From positions 62,001 through 126,000 of the forward strand of contig NZ_BMTS01000007.1 in assembly GCF_014649795.1 (NCBI RefSeq): 64,000 nt of DNA, read 5' to 3'. Source of the stretch: Streptomyces melanogenes. Its GTDB lineage: Bacteria; Actinomycetota; Actinomycetes; Streptomycetales; Streptomycetaceae. This document shows positions 32,801 through 39,843 of the stretch, piece after piece. The notes beneath the pieces are model-generated. The model had not been told where the DNA came from. It saw nothing but the letters and a program-made list of their open reading frames with translations, and did no database searches. A program made the position numbers and the translations under genes. How positions within the stretch are numbered: the stretch's first letter is position 1; each line of letters begins with the position of its first letter.

Positions 32801-34048
32801 TACGAGCCCACCGGCGGCAAGGTCTCCGTCAACGTCGTCGCGGACAGCGTGGCCGTGGCGATGTACGAGGTCGGGTCCGGCGTCGTCGGCTCCTTCGACG
32901 GCGGTAAGACGTGGGCCACGCTGGACAACCACGGATACGGCGGTACGGGCCTGACCCTCACCGGCGGCGACATGTACATCGGCTACGGCAAGGACATCCG
33001 GGTCGGCCGCGACCACGGCCGTCGGTGGAGCACCATCCCGTCCGTCAACAAGGCCTCCACCACCTCCGACTTCGACCGCTGGGCCGACGGCTCGCTGACC
33101 GTCTCCGCGGACGCGGCCGGTGTCTACCGGGGTACGGCGGACGGCAAGGACTACCGGCGCCTCGGCGTCCAGGGCGGCACCGTCAACTCCCTCGCGGTCA
33201 GCGGCGACCACCTGCTCGCGGCCGGTCAGCAGGGCACGCACCGCTCGCCGCTGCCGGTCGCCGGAGCGGAGTGGGGCACCACCGGTGGCGAGGGCAGGAT
33301 CGGCCTCTCGACCCGGCTGCTGCAGACCTCGGCCAAGGACTCGCGGGTCGTGTGGCGGGTGCGCTACGGCGCCTGGGGCGACTTCCACCTGCAGCGCAGC
33401 GGTGACTCGGGTGCCACCTGGCAGGAGAAGGGCTCGAGCAACGGCACGGTCCTCGCCATGGCGGTGCACCCCGCCGACCCCGACCGTGTGTACGTCAGTT
33501 ACGGAAACCTCCTGGGCCGGGGCCTGTTCTCCACCGAGGACGGCGGCGCCACCTGGAAGAACCTGCTCCACGACCGGACGTACTTCACTGCCGTCGCGGG
33601 CGACCCGAAGAACCCGGACCGGCTGTGGCTCGGCGCCCCCGACGGCCTCTACCGCTCGGACAACGGCGGCGACGACATCAGCAAGGTCGCCGACGGGCGC
33701 GTGGACACCATCGAGTTCACCGGGTCGAAGATGCTGACCGGCGGCGACGCGATCAAGGTCTCGACGGACGGCGGGAAGACCTTCCGCACCGCCGACACCG
33801 GCGCACTGCCGCTGCGGGTCAGCGACCTGCTGCAGGTCGGCGGCACCCTCTACGCGGCCACCACCAGTCAGTGGGACGCGGCCCTGCCGCGCGGCGGCCG
33901 AGGCGTCCTGCGCTCCACGGACGGCGGCCGCAGCTGGCACAACATCTCCACCGGCCTGCAGAACCTCAACGCCACCAGCCTGGCGACGGCCGGCGGCTGG
34001 CTGTACGTGGGCACGGTGCAGGGAGGTGTACACCGCCTGAAGCTCTGA
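29831..34048 (+). CDS. Secreted S8 subtilase with PA insert and C-terminal Asp-box beta-propeller
   Basis: A 1405-residue exported serine protease. Signal peptide 1-30 (ending SATADP), an I9-type pro-domain (about 36-130), then the subtilisin domain: Asp near 165 (VLDSGVDYTHPD), His near 204 (NGHGTHVAG), oxyanion Asn (ASAGNEGPG) and Ser near 545 (SGTSMAAPHVAG). A PA-like insert lies about 350-410. A beta-sandwich follows (about 610-780). The last 580 residues carry BNR/Asp boxes such as TQDNGATWQQ, TEDGGRTWQT, SKDGGDTWTT, SGDSGATWQE, STEDGGATWKN, STDGGKTFRT and STDGGRSWHN, indicating a sialidase/VPS10-like propeller. The ATG at 29831 has no visible ribosome site, so the mRNA may be leaderless. 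Confidence 0.92.
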   Translation: MTPRRSLTAALTVAVLGGLLSAVPQSATADPHQDPEQRVIVTLTGEAAATGKGVLRSADARAIGTDRAALAGRQKSFLDRAKGAGLHTGSPRTLNLLLNAVAVTVKASQVAALKRLPEVASVVPDAKMHVLTDASVPLVNAPQVWRRKDPAGNSADGTGTTVAVLDSGVDYTHPDLGGGFGAGHKVVGGYDFANGDADPMDDNGHGTHVAGIIAGKAAEKDGVTGVAPGASIVAYKVMDDAGEGYTSDIVAGIEAAIDPANPHRADVINMSLGGYGDGTDPLGAAATAAVKAGVVVVASAGNEGPGSGTISTPAAADGVIAVGASISGLRIPSAAYKGGEKIQTYRGMVSANPPVKPVTTELVDVGKGTAEDWERVGDVKGKAVRIDMLVAQSSRDLYLTEIEMAREAERHGAVALIGGPSGGGGPVFAASPSLAQDQPQFRSLDGSVPLAAQTSLKDSGDSLRMDTMVMLGMDSTQYAELGRRLAKGRVEVTITGTDVTDQIASFSSRGPDLRWNLKPDLVAPGYDIRSTIPKSLYAPGYYRMSGTSMAAPHVAGAAALLRQLHPGETPAKVTSALVGSTKRLKDYGTSTVGSGRLDVAAAADAAGTGITTTPATLSYGLADLAKHTVGGSKKLTVTNSGTRARTVRLKASGEARVSPATLRIPAGASATATVTLRADRPSGEAEISGTVTVTPEHGTALRVPYLLVVRQLFVQAGPDPSDGTSTAVVLTPAPLAKPPVLTVTPPHGRPYTVTTTLRAGNVYQAEITGRGEGAHLVSADGRTTDGKTLTSNQDGFEVTPANSRGSRWQPVGPNSESGDITTARSAPGAAVLTQYNKPGPWSTQDNGATWQQHTRLPLGDVGGQAFTVIDPKNAKRWWYASNSRSGIPRAGSILRTEDGGRTWQTLNTPDTRITGFLTDEAGRTLVAVTATDLLLSKDGGDTWTTEPLGIPVDAVYDVAIGGDSLYFSAGKSLWKRDGLSSGPLGKATKVYEPTGGKVSVNVVADSVAVAMYEVGSGVVGSFDGGKTWATLDNHGYGGTGLTLTGGDMYIGYGKDIRVGRDHGRRWSTIPSVNKASTTSDFDRWADGSLTVSADAAGVYRGTADGKDYRRLGVQGGTVNSLAVSGDHLLAAGQQGTHRSPLPVAGAEWGTTGGEGRIGLSTRLLQTSAKDSRVVWRVRYGAWGDFHLQRSGDSGATWQEKGSSNGTVLAMAVHPADPDRVYVSYGNLLGRGLFSTEDGGATWKNLLHDRTYFTAVAGDPKNPDRLWLGAPDGLYRSDNGGDDISKVADGRVDTIEFTGSKMLTGGDAIKVSTDGGKTFRTADTGALPLRVSDLLQVGGTLYAATTSQWDAALPRGGRGVLRSTDGGRSWHNISTGLQNLNATSLATAGGWLYVGTVQGGVHRLKL

Positions 34049-34065
34049 CCGGGTAGTCGCGGAAG

Positions 34066-34103
34066 AAGGGGTGGCACGCCCGGCAGCAGGCGTGCCACCC
34101 CTT
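34066..34103 (+). terminator. Strong terminator after the S8 protease gene
   Basis: A perfect 15-bp stem AAGGGGTGGCACGCC / GGCGTGCCACCCCTT with an 8-nt loop and a short T-run. It lies 17 bp behind the protease stop. Confidence 0.88.
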
Positions 34104-34134
34104 TCGGATCATGGTGACGATCCACCGCCCGACG

Positions 34135-34300
34135 TGCGACGATGCCCGACGACAAGGCGACGCGGAACGAGGAAGCCGGTGCGATTCCGGCGCGGTCCCG
34201 CCACTGTGATCGGCGAGCGAACCCCGAACAGACCACTGCCCACAGACGGGTGGGAAGGACGGGGCGAGCCGCGACCCGAGAGCCAGGAGACTCACGTCGT
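34135..34300 (+). ncRNA. Cobalamin riboswitch (first copy)
   Basis: The leader contains the conserved adenosylcobalamin core: AAGCCGGTGCGATTCCGGC (34173-34191) followed by GGTCCCGCCACTGTGA with the B12-box-type GCCACTG. The 3' closing element GAGCCAGGAGACTCAC comes before 34300. These are the class I B12 riboswitch consensus blocks in the right order and spacing. It precedes the [2Fe-2S] protein gene, which should be shut off when cobalamin is plentiful. Ends are approximate. Confidence 0.92.
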
Positions 34301-34354
34301 CGCCTCCTTGACGAAACCGGGGCGGATCTCCCCGGAGGAGGAGCGTGAGCGGGC

Positions 34355-34741
34355 ATGGCGGAGCAGCGACCAGAAGGCGGCGCCGGACCCACCCCGGCCG
34401 ACTCGGCCCCGTGCCGGATCGTGGTGTGCAGGGACTGCTGCTGCGGGAGCCCGAAGGTGCCCGGGGTCGACCACGTGCGGCAGAAGGCGCGCCTCGCCGA
34501 GCAGGCGCCCGTACGGGTCTCCGCCTGCCTCGACGTCTGCGAACAGGGCAACGTGATCGTCGTCCAGCCCTCGCGTGCCGCGCGCCTCGCCGGTGCCCGC
34601 CCCGTCTGGCTCGGTCTGGTCAACGACCCCGACGCCACGGAGGACATCGCCGCCTGGGTCCGCGCCGGCGGCCCCGGCGTCGCACCCTGCCCCGACATCC
34701 TCGACCTGTACACCTTCACCCCGTCCCGCAGGGCGCGATGA
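34355..34741 (+). CDS. [2Fe-2S] thioredoxin-fold ferredoxin-like protein
   Basis: A 128-residue protein with Cys clusters CRDCCCGSPK (about 25-34) and SACLDVCEQGN (about 57-67), the layout of thioredoxin-like [2Fe-2S] ferredoxins. It has no transmembrane or signal sequence, so it acts as a cytosolic redox protein. Its location right behind a cobalamin riboswitch implies a role in B12 or cobalt metabolism, for instance cobalt/corrinoid reduction; that is inference. The ATG at 34355 lies 13 bp behind GGAGGAGG. No other cob/cbi gene follows it here. Confidence 0.82.
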   Translation: MAEQRPEGGAGPTPADSAPCRIVVCRDCCCGSPKVPGVDHVRQKARLAEQAPVRVSACLDVCEQGNVIVVQPSRAARLAGARPVWLGLVNDPDATEDIAAWVRAGGPGVAPCPDILDLYTFTPSRRAR

Positions 34742-34898
34742 GCAGGCTTGGCCGTCCGGGCCCTGGCACCCGCCCCTGACCAGCGGCGACGGGTCCAGGA
34801 CGTGTACGGGAGCCTGCTCGGCGGCCCGACTATGCTGATCACCACGCGGTGAGCGAACGGGGGTTCGCCACGTCGTCTACTCAGGGGGAGCGGGGAAC

Positions 34899-35132
34899 GT
34901 GGCCAAGCCTGTACGTGCCGCCATAGGGGACACCTGGATCCGGTGCGGCTTCTGCCAGGGCGATGTGTTCCGGAACCGCGAGGTGAAACTCAACAGCTCC
35001 GGGGCCGAGTTCATGAACCTCGGCTGGGCGAACGAGTCGGCGACCGGACTGATCTGCTGGAACTGCGGCTACGTCCTGCTCTTCGCGAACCCGGGTCTGA
35101 AGCTGTACAAGGTGGAGAAGGACAAGGGGTGA
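34899..35132 (+). CDS. Small zinc-ribbon protein
   Basis: A 77-residue protein with two CxxC knuckles, RCGFC (16-20) and CWNC (53-56), which should bind one zinc ion. The rest is hydrophilic (ATGLICWNCGYVLLFANPGLK). The GTG start at 34899 lies behind GGGGGAGCGGGGAAC. No specific function recognised; similar short zinc ribbons are conserved in Streptomyces. It is separated by 157 bp from the ferredoxin gene and faces the MFS gene. Confidence 0.75.
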   Translation: MAKPVRAAIGDTWIRCGFCQGDVFRNREVKLNSSGAEFMNLGWANESATGLICWNCGYVLLFANPGLKLYKVEKDKG

Positions 35133-35157
35133 CACCACGTCTGGGACCCGGGGAAAG

Positions 35158-36447
35158 CTAGGCGGACTCGGGAAGCGGAGCCTCGGCGGGCCGCCCCTGT
35201 GTCGCGCGGGCCGTGTCGTGGCTTGAGCGGCGGGTGCGCTCCGCCCAGGCGGCCACCGGTGGGCCCGCCGCGCCCAGAGCCGCGAAGAACACGCCGAGCA
35301 GCAGCCAGCCCGCGTGTCCGAGGCCGAGGACCGCTGTCGTGAGCACCAGCGGAGCCAGGGCCTGGCCCGCGTCGAAGCCGATGCCGAAGAGGCCCTGGTA
35401 CTGCCCCTGGGCGTGGTCGGGGGCGAGACCGAAGCCGAGCGCATAGCCGCCCGAGGACTCCCAGACCTCTCCGAGGCTGTGTACGCAGACGGCGAGGACG
35501 GCGAGCCCCGGCGCGACCCAGGCCGGAACGTCCGCGGTCAGGGCCATCAAGGGACAGCTGACCAGGAAGAGCAGCCCGGCGACGCGGAACGCCCGGCCGC
35601 CCTGGCGCGGTGTCTCCACCCGGGAGCCGATCCGGCTCTGGAGCAGCGCGCACACCCCGCTGTTGACCGCGTAGACCGCCGCCACGGTCCAGCGGGGCGC
35701 GTCGGTGTGGGCGGAGAGCCAGATCGGCAGGAGCAGGGAGACGGTCTGGTACTGCAGGCCCATCGCACCGTAGAGCGCGACGAAGGACACGTACGGCCGG
35801 TCGGACAGGACGGCCCAGCCGTGGTGCTCCTCGGGACGGGGCAGCGGCTGGTAGTTCGGGACGCCGAGCAGGGCGATCAAGCCGGCGCAGGCGAAGCTGG
35901 CGGCGTTGGCGAGGATGAGCGCGGTGTACGCCGCGCGGGTGTCCGCCGAGACGGCGAAGGCGGCGCCGAGCGTGCCCAGGACCACGCCGAGGTTGACGAA
36001 CGTGCGGAGTCTCGCCCTGAAGGCGGCCGGGCGTTCACCGCCGGTACGGGCGATGAGCGCGCCGCCCGCGGCGCCGCCCGCCGTCGCCGCCAGCCGGTCC
36101 AGGGTGGCGATGAGCGTGAACGTCAGCCAGTCGTGGATGAGGACGAACGCGGCCATCGTCACGGCCTGCATCGCCAGGGCCGTCAGCCAGACCGTGCGCG
36201 GGCCGTACCGGTCGGCCAGGTTCCCGGCCGGGATCCCGGCCAGCAGTCCGACCAGCCCGGCGATCGTGAGGCCGACACCGACCCGCGCGGCGGGCAGGTG
36301 CACCACCAGCGTGAAGTAGAGCACCGCGGCGGTGTTGAACAGCCCGTTGCCCACCCGGCTGACGAAGCTCGCGGCGATGAGGGCACGCTGCGGAACGCCC
36401 GGCGACGGCGAGGTGGATATCCGCGGCCCGGCGCTCTTCCCGATCAT
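35158..36447 (-). CDS. MFS transporter (12 TM, drug/solute efflux type)
   Basis: A 429-residue major-facilitator protein with about 12 hydrophobic segments. The MFS signature between TM2 and TM3 is GNLADRYGPRTVW (about residues 75-87). The ATG at 36447 is supported by the hydrophilic N-terminus followed directly by TM1. Substrate unknown. It is divergent from the unknown gene at 36548. Confidence 0.9.
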   Translation of the reverse strand: MIGKSAGPRISTSPSPGVPQRALIAASFVSRVGNGLFNTAAVLYFTLVVHLPAARVGVGLTIAGLVGLLAGIPAGNLADRYGPRTVWLTALAMQAVTMAAFVLIHDWLTFTLIATLDRLAATAGGAAGGALIARTGGERPAAFRARLRTFVNLGVVLGTLGAAFAVSADTRAAYTALILANAASFACAGLIALLGVPNYQPLPRPEEHHGWAVLSDRPYVSFVALYGAMGLQYQTVSLLLPIWLSAHTDAPRWTVAAVYAVNSGVCALLQSRIGSRVETPRQGGRAFRVAGLLFLVSCPLMALTADVPAWVAPGLAVLAVCVHSLGEVWESSGGYALGFGLAPDHAQGQYQGLFGIGFDAGQALAPLVLTTAVLGLGHAGWLLLGVFFAALGAAGPPVAAWAERTRRSSHDTARATQGRPAEAPLPESA

Positions 36448-36547
36448 GGGGACGAGGCTAGCAGCGCACCTGTAGGCACCCTCTGGATGGCCCGGGGCCG
36501 GGGAAAGCCGGTCGACCGCGCGGGAGGGTCTGCCTACCCTTCACTGC

Positions 36548-37408
36548 ATGATCCCCGCCCTGCGTGCCCGCCGACTCTTCCACGCCGTGGAGAACCATCA
36601 GGGCGTGGACGTCTTCCCCGCGGTTGTCGAACCGTGGCTGGACGAGCACGCCGACGTCGTCCGGGAGGCCCTCGCGCCCCTGGCCGCCTTCGGCGGGTGG
36701 CAGCGTTCCGCGTACGAGTGCGGTGATCCCCTCGAGACGGCGTACGCCCTCAGCCGCGTGAGCGACGCACTGATCTACAAGTTCCAGCCGGTGATGCCGC
36801 CGGGCTCCGGGATCTCCTGGGCGCAGGACATCCACCAGCCCGAGTGCTGGCCGCAGATCACCCGTGACCAGTACCTGGCCGCCTTCGCCCGGCTCGGCAT
36901 GACCCCGATCGGCGACGCCGCGTTCGAACCGTTCTTCCACGAGGTCGTCCACGTCGACCAGGACGAGGATCCGCAGGCGCCGGTCGAGATCACCGGGGCG
37001 GTCTGGCCGGGCCTGATGTTCGGGGAGATGCTCTTCAACCGGGTTGGTGTGAGGGTGCGGGCCGGCGCTCGGCACCTCGTCGCCGGCATCGCGGACCGGT
37101 CGCCGCTCCACGACGTATTCATACGCCGTCACCGGGAGACCCTCGACGGGTCGCTGGGCTGGGGCAGCAACTCGCAGTGGAATACAGACTTCCGCCGCGA
37201 CTACCTCACCGACACCGCCTTCCACTTCGCCGTCGACGACACCCCCGACTCGGACCAGGACATCTTCGGCAAGCCGAGGAGACTGACTCCCGCAGAGCGA
37301 TCGGACCTGGTGCGACACCGCTGCCGGACCCGTTCCCTCCAGGATCCGGATGCCCTGAACAGCGCCGCCCCCGGCGGTCGGCTCACCCTCCCGCGGCATC
37401 CGTACTGA
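36548..37408 (+). CDS. Conserved hypothetical protein with HEVVH motif
   Basis: A 286-residue soluble protein that I cannot assign. It has no signal peptide or membrane segment. HEVVH at residues 131-135 has the form HExxH of many metal enzymes, but no clear third ligand segment follows; D/H-rich stretches such as VDQDEDPQ (136-143) come right after. Other marked stretches are SGISWAQDIHQPECWPQI and GWGSNSQWNTDFRRDY. Proteins of this kind are common in Streptomyces without known function. It stands alone between divergent and convergent neighbours. Confidence 0.7.
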   Translation: MIPALRARRLFHAVENHQGVDVFPAVVEPWLDEHADVVREALAPLAAFGGWQRSAYECGDPLETAYALSRVSDALIYKFQPVMPPGSGISWAQDIHQPECWPQITRDQYLAAFARLGMTPIGDAAFEPFFHEVVHVDQDEDPQAPVEITGAVWPGLMFGEMLFNRVGVRVRAGARHLVAGIADRSPLHDVFIRRHRETLDGSLGWGSNSQWNTDFRRDYLTDTAFHFAVDDTPDSDQDIFGKPRRLTPAERSDLVRHRCRTRSLQDPDALNSAAPGGRLTLPRHPY

Positions 37409-37419
37409 CCTGCCCGGCC

Positions 37420-38457
37420 TTACGCGGTGAGGGCGGCCATGAGTTCGTCGCGCCCACTGGCGCCGGTCTTGCGGAAGATCGCTCTGAGGTGGTCGTTGAC
37501 CGTGTGTACGGACAGGTCGAGGAGCCGGGCGATCTGCTTGGGCGCGGTGCCGTCCTGCAGATGCCGCACGACCTGCTGCTCCCGGGTGGTGATCCCGTAC
37601 CAGTCGCAGAACGCCGGGACGAGCAGTTCGCCGGTCGCCCGCTGGATCACGATCGCCACGTCGCCGTCGTCGCCGAGCGGCTGGGCGTCGATCGCGGTCC
37701 ACTCGCCGTGCACGATCGAGGGGGTGCACACGCGCGCGTACCGTCGGCGCGGATCGCGGGCGTGCTCGCGCGCCTCGAACGACAGGGAGGCGTAGCAGTA
37801 TGCGATGAGCCAGTCCGGTGCCCCCTGCTGCTGCGCCATCAGGGCCTGCCGCTGCCGGGCCTGGGGTGTCATAGCGGTGATTTTGCCCTCGGCGTCGACG
37901 ACGAGCATGCCGGGCGGCAGTCCACGGTCCGTGGGCGCGATGGGTCCGGTGGTCACGTAGCCGCGCACCGCGGCGATCAGCGGCGGCCCGACGGCGGCGC
38001 TGCGGTGCGTGTCGTCGGTGTCGAACGGCCGCCCGCCCGCGGCCCGCAGCAGACCGAGCAGTCCCCACACGCCGCGGCCGTCCCGCAGGACCAGACAGAG
38101 CTCCTCGCCGACCCCGTACCGGGCGAGCAGCCGGTCGTACGCGCTCGCGCGGCAGCGGCGATCCGCCACGAGGACCGGCACGTTCTGCCTTGCCAGGCGG
38201 GCCAGTTGGGGGTAGTTGGCTCCCCGGCTGGCGACGGTCATCAGCTCACGGCCGAGATCCGGTTCGTACCCGTGCCAGAACCCCAGCGCGGTGGCGCCCA
38301 CCCCCAGCGACGGGTTCATCACCACCAACCGCAGGGCGTCGTGCGCGACCACCGGCGCGATCACCCGGGACAGCGCGGCCCCCGTGTCCTCGACCCCGGC
38401 GCCGGGCACCAGCACCTCGCGCAGGTCGCGATACAACCGATCTCCCCCTGGCATCAC
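37420..38457 (-). CDS. LuxR-family regulator with PAS/GAF-like sensor part
   Basis: A 345-residue regulator. The C-terminal LuxR HTH (about 278-340) reads ITTREQQVVRHLQDGTAPKQ then IARLLDLSVHTVNDHLRAIF, ending KTGASGRDELMAAL. The N-terminal two thirds are not clearly a single known domain; a GAF-like part (about 50-190) and a PAS-like stretch LPPGMLVVDAEGKITAMTPQ (about 190-210) are suggested. The ligand is unknown. It starts at the ATG at 38457. Confidence 0.83.
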   Translation of the reverse strand: MMPGGDRLYRDLREVLVPGAGVEDTGAALSRVIAPVVAHDALRLVVMNPSLGVGATALGFWHGYEPDLGRELMTVASRGANYPQLARLARQNVPVLVADRRCRASAYDRLLARYGVGEELCLVLRDGRGVWGLLGLLRAAGGRPFDTDDTHRSAAVGPPLIAAVRGYVTTGPIAPTDRGLPPGMLVVDAEGKITAMTPQARQRQALMAQQQGAPDWLIAYCYASLSFEAREHARDPRRRYARVCTPSIVHGEWTAIDAQPLGDDGDVAIVIQRATGELLVPAFCDWYGITTREQQVVRHLQDGTAPKQIARLLDLSVHTVNDHLRAIFRKTGASGRDELMAALTA

Positions 38458-38799
38458 GCCCCCCAGTGTGAGCCCCCATCCGCTGGACGGACAAGCCTAT
38501 CGATACGGACATTTCGGAGTGGCTGGATCCGGTGGTCGTCCGAACGGCAATGGTGGAGGGTGGCCAGATTCGAACCGGTAAATGCCAGTTGGTCCGTCCG
38601 TGAGAGCGCAACACCTTAGCCGGGCGGCACCCTTCTGTGGGCCGGGTCGGAAGGACTGCTGGGGTTCATGGGGTGTGAGGTTTCACACGCGGCAGACAAT
38701 TGCCTCGCCGTATCACCTTCCAGCAGAGTCATGGATCACTTAGGTCCCGCATGGCGATCCGCGAGGTCACCCGTGCGGACACTGCTGGAAGGAACGCGT
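38458..38799. other. Gene-free spacer with a tRNA/tmRNA-end-like fragment
   Basis: No protein gene is convincing in these 342 bp. On the minus strand at about 38552-38585 lies a sequence resembling the 3' end of a tRNA or tmRNA: T-loop TTCGAAT flanked by CCGG and CTGG, then GCCACCCTCCACCA with an encoded CCA. The T-stem has only 3-4 pairs and no other tRNA arms are found, so it is not an intact RNA gene. The rest must contain the promoter of the lytic protein gene. Confidence 0.4.
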
Positions 38800-39480
38800 G
38801 TGAGCCGGAGCTCGGTCCGGGGTTTCGCGGTGGCATCGGCCACCGCGGTCACCACCGTTGGCGCCGTAGTCGGTATTGCCGCAGGCGGTCCCGCGGCGGC
38901 CCCGAACGACAACGTCGAGGCGACCGCGGCGGATTCGACGCTCCTCGCGGACATACCCGTCGGCCAGCAGGCCCAGGTGCAGACCGCGTCCCTGACCCAG
39001 CAGGCCGACGCACAGTCCGCGCAGGCGAGCGCCGCCGCGAAGAAGTCCGCCGAGGAAGCCGCCCGCAGACAGGCCGCCCGGGACGCCAAGTCGAAGAAGG
39101 GCGCCGCCGAGAAGGCCGCGAAGGACCGCGACCTGGAGAAGCAGAGCGCGAGCCGCTCGACGGACCGGAGTACGCTCCAGACCCAGAGCTCCTACACGGT
39201 CGCCGAGGTCAAGGCGATCGCCCGCCAGATCGTCCCGGCGGGCCAGTTCCAGTGCTTCAGCAACATCGTGGAGAACGAGTCGAGCTGGAACTACCGGGCC
39301 ACCAACGGCAGTGCCTACGGCCTCGTCCAGGCACTGCCGGGCACGAAGATGAGCTCCGTGGCCCCGGACTGGCAGACCAACCCGGCCACGCAGATCAAGT
39401 GGGGCCTCAACTACATGAACCAGCGCTACGGCAGCCCCTGCGGCGCCTGGTCGTTCTGGCTGTCCCACAACTCGTACTGA
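38800..39480 (+). CDS. Secreted lytic-transglycosylase-like protein
   Basis: A 226-residue exported protein. The signal peptide ends about residue 33 (GPAAAPNDN). Residues about 65-125 are a charged, Ala/Lys-rich coiled coil (AKKSAEEAARRQAARDAKSK). The C-terminal 85 residues are a goose-lysozyme/SLT-like domain: catalytic Glu in NIVENESSWNYRATN, then GSAYGLVQALPGTKM and QIKWGLNYMNQRYGSPCGAW. It should cleave or bind peptidoglycan. I chose the GTG at 38800 (V-S-R-S-S-V-R) because GGAAGG lies just before it; the frame extends 44 codons further without sense. It is close in layout to Streptomyces cell-wall enzymes that regulate germination. Confidence 0.85.
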   Translation: MSRSSVRGFAVASATAVTTVGAVVGIAAGGPAAAPNDNVEATAADSTLLADIPVGQQAQVQTASLTQQADAQSAQASAAAKKSAEEAARRQAARDAKSKKGAAEKAAKDRDLEKQSASRSTDRSTLQTQSSYTVAEVKAIARQIVPAGQFQCFSNIVENESSWNYRATNGSAYGLVQALPGTKMSSVAPDWQTNPATQIKWGLNYMNQRYGSPCGAWSFWLSHNSY

Positions 39481-39604
39481 CGCGCCTTCGGCCTTCGTAG
39501 CGCGGGCAGTGGCTTCCCGTCAGCTGCCCGCACCATGTGCGAGGACGAGGTCGCCGTCATACCGCGGCCGGTGACCTGGCCCTTCACAAATACACCGAAG
39601 ACGC

Positions 39605-39770
39605 CGTTTGTTAGGCTCCTTTCGTCTCCCGCGGGGGAAGTCCGGTGAGATTCCGGCGCTGACCCGCAACGGTGTGCACGGCTGTCCGACGGTCGCCGTG
39701 CGAGCCCGATCGCCCGTGGGGGGCCTGCGACCCGTTGACTGCTCGCCGTGGACTGCGAGAGGGGACCGCG
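39605..39770 (+). ncRNA. Cobalamin riboswitch (second copy)
   Basis: The leader carries the B12 core GGGGGAAGTCCGGTGAGATT followed by CCGGCGCTGACCCGCAACGGTG (39634-39674), a very close match to the consensus, with an upstream TTAGGCTCC (39610-39618) that starts the aptamer. The 3' end is approximate. It lies 70-80 bp in front of the Btu-type ABC importer operon. Cobalamin binding should switch that operon off. Confidence 0.93.
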
Positions 39771-39843
39771 CGGTCGGCACGGCCGTACGGGCATCTCCCG
39801 CTTGACGTCCAGCCGGTGGCCCATGTGAAGGACGGTCCCCACC

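Noticed and set aside
31352..34033. 893-codon minus-strand open frame
   Set aside because: Antisense to the S8 protease, which has all catalytic motifs and Asp boxes.
38545..38590. Intact tRNA gene on the minus strand
   Set aside because: Only a T-loop-like and CCA-like part is present; no anticodon or D arm can be folded and the T-stem is imperfect.
38617..38799. Possible ydaO (c-di-AMP) riboswitch in front of the lytic-transglycosylase-like gene
   Set aside because: Such riboswitches precede some Streptomyces cell-wall lytic genes, but I could not find the conserved ydaO core here.
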